Of a DNA stretch of 8,742 nucleotides, positions 6,934 to 8,742 are shown piece after piece. Source of the stretch: CAYNGH01 sp964396845 (lineage in GTDB: Bacteria; Vulcanimicrobiota; JAJTBE01; CAYNGH01); assembly GCA_964396845.1 (NCBI GenBank), contig CAYNGH010000139.1:1-8742 (forward strand), read 5' to 3'. The notes under the pieces are model-generated. The model saw only the letters and a list, made by a program, of their open reading frames with translations, ran no database searches and was not told where the DNA came from. The first letter of the stretch is position 1. Each line of letters begins with the position of its first letter. Position numbers and translations under genes: made by a program.

Positions 6934-7050
6934 CACACCCCTTGTTTCCTGTCCATTTTTAATTTCGGCAAGGGAATTTCTCCGGTAAAAAGAACTCCTT
7001 CTCACAGCCCATCAAGACAAAAACTCCCACAAAGCACAAAGAAGGACGGC
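6934..7050. other. Gap between orphan gene and third GT87 gene
   Basis: These 117 nt hold no convincing terminator or promoter. CCCTTG (6939-6944) can pair with CAAGGG (6969-6974), but the loop is 24 nt and no T tract follows. The only clear signal is GAAGGA at 7041-7046, the ribosome binding site for the GTG at 7051. Read-through from the orphan gene is therefore plausible. Confidence 0.4.
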
Positions 7051-8358
7051 GTGAAGGGTTTTTCCACCACAAAAAAAGTCCTTGTCATAGTTTTTTTTAT
7101 CCTGTGGTTCACAGCTCAGGTTTATGTTCCCTTTGTAGCCAATGACATGGTTTTGAAACGCTGGGCCGGGCCTGACACTCCCAGGGCGCTGTTCGACATG
7201 GACTTCTGGGGTTATGTGATCCCCGGCTATATGTGGCTGGATGGGAATCATGATATTTACGATCACAACCAGATTGTCCCTTATTTTGAAAAGGTGGGGT
7301 TCAAGTCCCCGGTTCCCGGTGTCATCTGTTATCCGCCGTCATTTTACACCCTGATGATCCCCTTTGCGGTAATGCCCCCGGAACAGGCAACGGATACATG
7401 GCTTCTCTTGAAATACTTCTCTTTTCTGTGGATCGGTGTGCTCCTGACATATATGGCGGGAGGGGCAGAAATAACCGGGACACAACGCATGCTGTTAGTT
7501 CTGCTGATACTGTCGGCAATCTATTCTACCAAGCCTGTCATGGACGATATCGCCGTGGGCCAGGTGAATATCCATGTGTTTTTCCTCCTGTTGATGGCCC
7601 TGTTCTTCATATCAAAAGACAAAGACATACCCGGGGGAATCTGTCTGGGGCTGGTCTTCTCAATCAAGCTCATCTCGATTTTTCTCATCATCTACTATGC
7701 ATACCGGCGCCGATGGAAAATCGTCATCCCGGCCATAGGGATCATAACGATCCTCTGGGGTCTGTCCATAATCGCCTTCGGCCCGGGAATCATAGCGGAC
7801 TTTGTGGATTCTCTCACGGGAAGTTTTGTTCAGGTAAACTATTTTGGAAACCTGTCCATTCAATATCGGCTGATGTTTTTAATCGACAGAAACCCGCAAC
7901 TGGTCAAATCCATATATACAGCCATCGCCCTTCTCATTATCGCCGGGGCGGGCTTCCGACTGGCGAGTCTGAAGGATGAGGCTAATCCTCATTATGTATT
8001 TTCCCTTCTCATGGTAACTGCTACTATTACTTCCCCGGTGGTATGGAGCCACCATCATGTCTGGTTCTTTCTGTTTCTTACGTTGTGGGCAAAAGATTTA
8101 TACATCCACCCTCTGAATAAGCCTGTGGAGATATTCAATGGGATCCTGTTCTTGATTGTATATTTTATCATGGCCTTTCTCAACGGCCTTTTTTCCCAGT
8201 ATTACTACTATTACGAGGTGTTTCACTGGGGTATCCCCTTTGGGATGCAGATGGCAGTATGGCTGGCGGTGATGTTTTATCCCCCCGGGAGGCTAATCCC
8301 AGGCAATGGTTCAAATACTTTACTCATAGCCCAAGAGGGAGGTTGTTCCAGCCAATGA
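7051..8358 (+). CDS. GT87-family (DUF2029-like) polytopic glycosyltransferase, copy C
   Basis: This 435-residue multi-pass membrane protein has the GT87 motif order. There is an N-terminal segment (about 8-28), then an outer loop with FDMDFWGY (48-55; D49 and D51 are candidate catalytic acids), HDIYD (67-71) and CYPP (93-96). DIAVGQVN (166-173), SIKLIS (204-209), RRRWK (219-223) and SPVVWSHHHVWFF (328-340) follow. It begins at GTG with GAAGGA 4 nt upstream; no better in-frame start is seen nearby. It shares the motif framework with the two minus-strand GT87 genes but is clearly more distant. Differences are concentrated in the outer loop, so its acceptor or sugar may differ. A run of five tyrosines (384-388) lies in a C-terminal loop. 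By family, the expected role is transfer of a polyprenyl-phosphate-linked sugar at the outer face of the cytoplasmic membrane. Confidence 0.85.
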   Translation: MKGFSTTKKVLVIVFFILWFTAQVYVPFVANDMVLKRWAGPDTPRALFDMDFWGYVIPGYMWLDGNHDIYDHNQIVPYFEKVGFKSPVPGVICYPPSFYTLMIPFAVMPPEQATDTWLLLKYFSFLWIGVLLTYMAGGAEITGTQRMLLVLLILSAIYSTKPVMDDIAVGQVNIHVFFLLLMALFFISKDKDIPGGICLGLVFSIKLISIFLIIYYAYRRRWKIVIPAIGIITILWGLSIIAFGPGIIADFVDSLTGSFVQVNYFGNLSIQYRLMFLIDRNPQLVKSIYTAIALLIIAGAGFRLASLKDEANPHYVFSLLMVTATITSPVVWSHHHVWFFLFLTLWAKDLYIHPLNKPVEIFNGILFLIVYFIMAFLNGLFSQYYYYYEVFHWGIPFGMQMAVWLAVMFYPPGRLIPGNGSNTLLIAQEGGCSSQ

Positions 8359-8386
8359 TCCAATTTTTGCCTGCTGTTATATCTGT

Positions 8387-8434
8387 TTCAAAAGGGCCTT
8401 GAAGGAATCCCGGATTCAGCGGAAAAAATATAAT
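8387..8434 (+). promoter_or_regulatory. Candidate speD promoter with two adjacent dyads
   Basis: A perfect -10 hexamer TATAAT lies at 8429-8434, about 63 nt before the speD ATG. The -35 slot at 17-nt spacing reads AATCCC, a poor match, and falls inside the dyad GAATCC-C-GGATTC (8405-8417). A second dyad, TTCAA-N7-TTGAA, lies at 8387-8403 next to it. The pattern fits a regulated or activator-dependent promoter, but this is inference. The upstream dyad could instead be part of a weak terminator for the GT87 gene, though it lacks a T tract. Confidence 0.4.
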
Positions 8435-8497
8435 GACCTTTAACTGCACACTGATACGAAGGGGATTTCTGCAGTGGTTCTCTGGGGGAAAGGAGCA

Positions 8498-8742
8498 ATG
8501 CATTTGGAAACCACGGGCCATCATATTATAATGGAATTATCCCAGTGCCGGGTTGATTATCTGGAGGATCTGGATTTCATAAAAAAGATCATGATTAACT
8601 CCGCGGAAGCAGCAGGGGCCGAGGTGAAGGGAGTGGCCACCCACAAGTTCAGTCCCCAGGGAGTCAGTTGTGTGGTGGTCATCGCCGAGTCCCACATGTC
8701 CATTCATACCTGGCCCGAGGCAGCCTATGCGGCTCTGGATAT
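8498..8742 (+). CDS. speD: S-adenosylmethionine decarboxylase proenzyme (partial, 5' end)
   Basis: The first 81 residues match the small prokaryotic (Thermotoga-type) SpeD. They contain TGHHIIMEL (6-14), the conserved THKFSPQGVS block (48-57) and AESHMSIHTWPEAAYAALD (63-81). The proenzyme self-cleaves between Glu and Ser in the ESH motif, here E64-S65, and the serine becomes the pyruvoyl cofactor. H70 corresponds to the processing histidine. The conserved cysteine of the FTCG motif lies just past the window edge. The enzyme makes decarboxylated AdoMet for spermidine synthesis. The start is uncertain. ATG 8498 is only 2 nt after AAAGGAG (8489-8495), whereas TTG 8504 has 8-nt spacing and yields an N-terminus of the length seen in Thermotoga. 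A 139-nt gap with a possible promoter separates it from the GT87 gene, so it is probably a separate unit. Confidence 0.94.
   Translation, partial: MHLETTGHHIIMELSQCRVDYLEDLDFIKKIMINSAEAAGAEVKGVATHKFSPQGVSCVVVIAESHMSIHTWPEAAYAALD

Noticed and set aside
6939..6974. CCCTTG/CAAGGG inverted repeat after the orphan gene as a terminator
   Set aside because: The stem is 6 bp with a 24-nt loop and no T tract follows, so it does not meet the form of an intrinsic terminator.
7398..7979. Plus-strand open frame of 193 codons inside the third GT87 gene
   Set aside because: It is an out-of-frame shadow of a gene that has the full GT87 motif set. Its translation is rich in His, Arg and Gly with no recognisable domain.
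1..8742. CRISPR array, tRNA or rRNA gene, insertion sequence, toxin-antitoxin pair
   Set aside because: I saw no regularly spaced direct repeats of 20 nt or more, no cloverleaf-like segment, no transposase motifs or terminal inverted repeats, and no pair of small overlapping genes.

Overview
The window looks like a chromosomal segment from a rod-type, peptidoglycan-making bacterium, probably Gram-negative and probably from a poorly sampled lineage. The base composition is near 50% GC. Genes are closely packed, and the housekeeping genes (PBP2, RuvX, MltG, SpeD) are clearly bacterial. I cannot name a phylum from the sequence. There are no IS elements, tRNAs, rRNAs, CRISPR arrays or phage genes.

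Layout. Positions 1-1648 (+) are a cell-wall/housekeeping operon: the C-terminal end of a PBP2-type transpeptidase, ruvX, and mltG, with 6-nt spacing and then a 14-nt overlap. Converging on it is a tight three-gene minus-strand operon (5901 down to 1673). It encodes a GT87-type polytopic glycosyltransferase, a larger GT-C-like membrane protein, and a second GT87 protein that is a clear paralogue of the first. The first junction is a TTGA stop/start overlap, which moves the start of the middle gene to a TTG codon at 4591. The second junction is a 9-nt gap with the ribosome binding site running into the preceding stop codon.

A 135-nt divergent intergenic region (5902-6036) carries a good sigma70-like promoter pointing right and a cluster of TGTCC repeats. 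It leads to a 298-aa orphan protein (6037-6933) with a hydrophilic N-terminus, one glycine-rich membrane segment and a helical C-terminal half. Next comes a third GT87 protein (7051-8358). The window ends inside speD (S-adenosylmethionine decarboxylase), which has two adjacent dyads and a perfect TATAAT upstream.

How they work together. PBP2 and MltG act in lateral-wall peptidoglycan synthesis and glycan-strand release; RuvX is a frequent neighbour. Four GT-C-type membrane proteins in about 6.7 kb suggest a system that adds sugars from a polyprenyl-phosphate donor to an acceptor on the outer face of the cytoplasmic membrane. No acceptor gene, donor synthase, flippase or cytoplasmic glycosyltransferase is visible, so the product is unknown. 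The orphan protein sits centrally in this cluster and is the least explained element.
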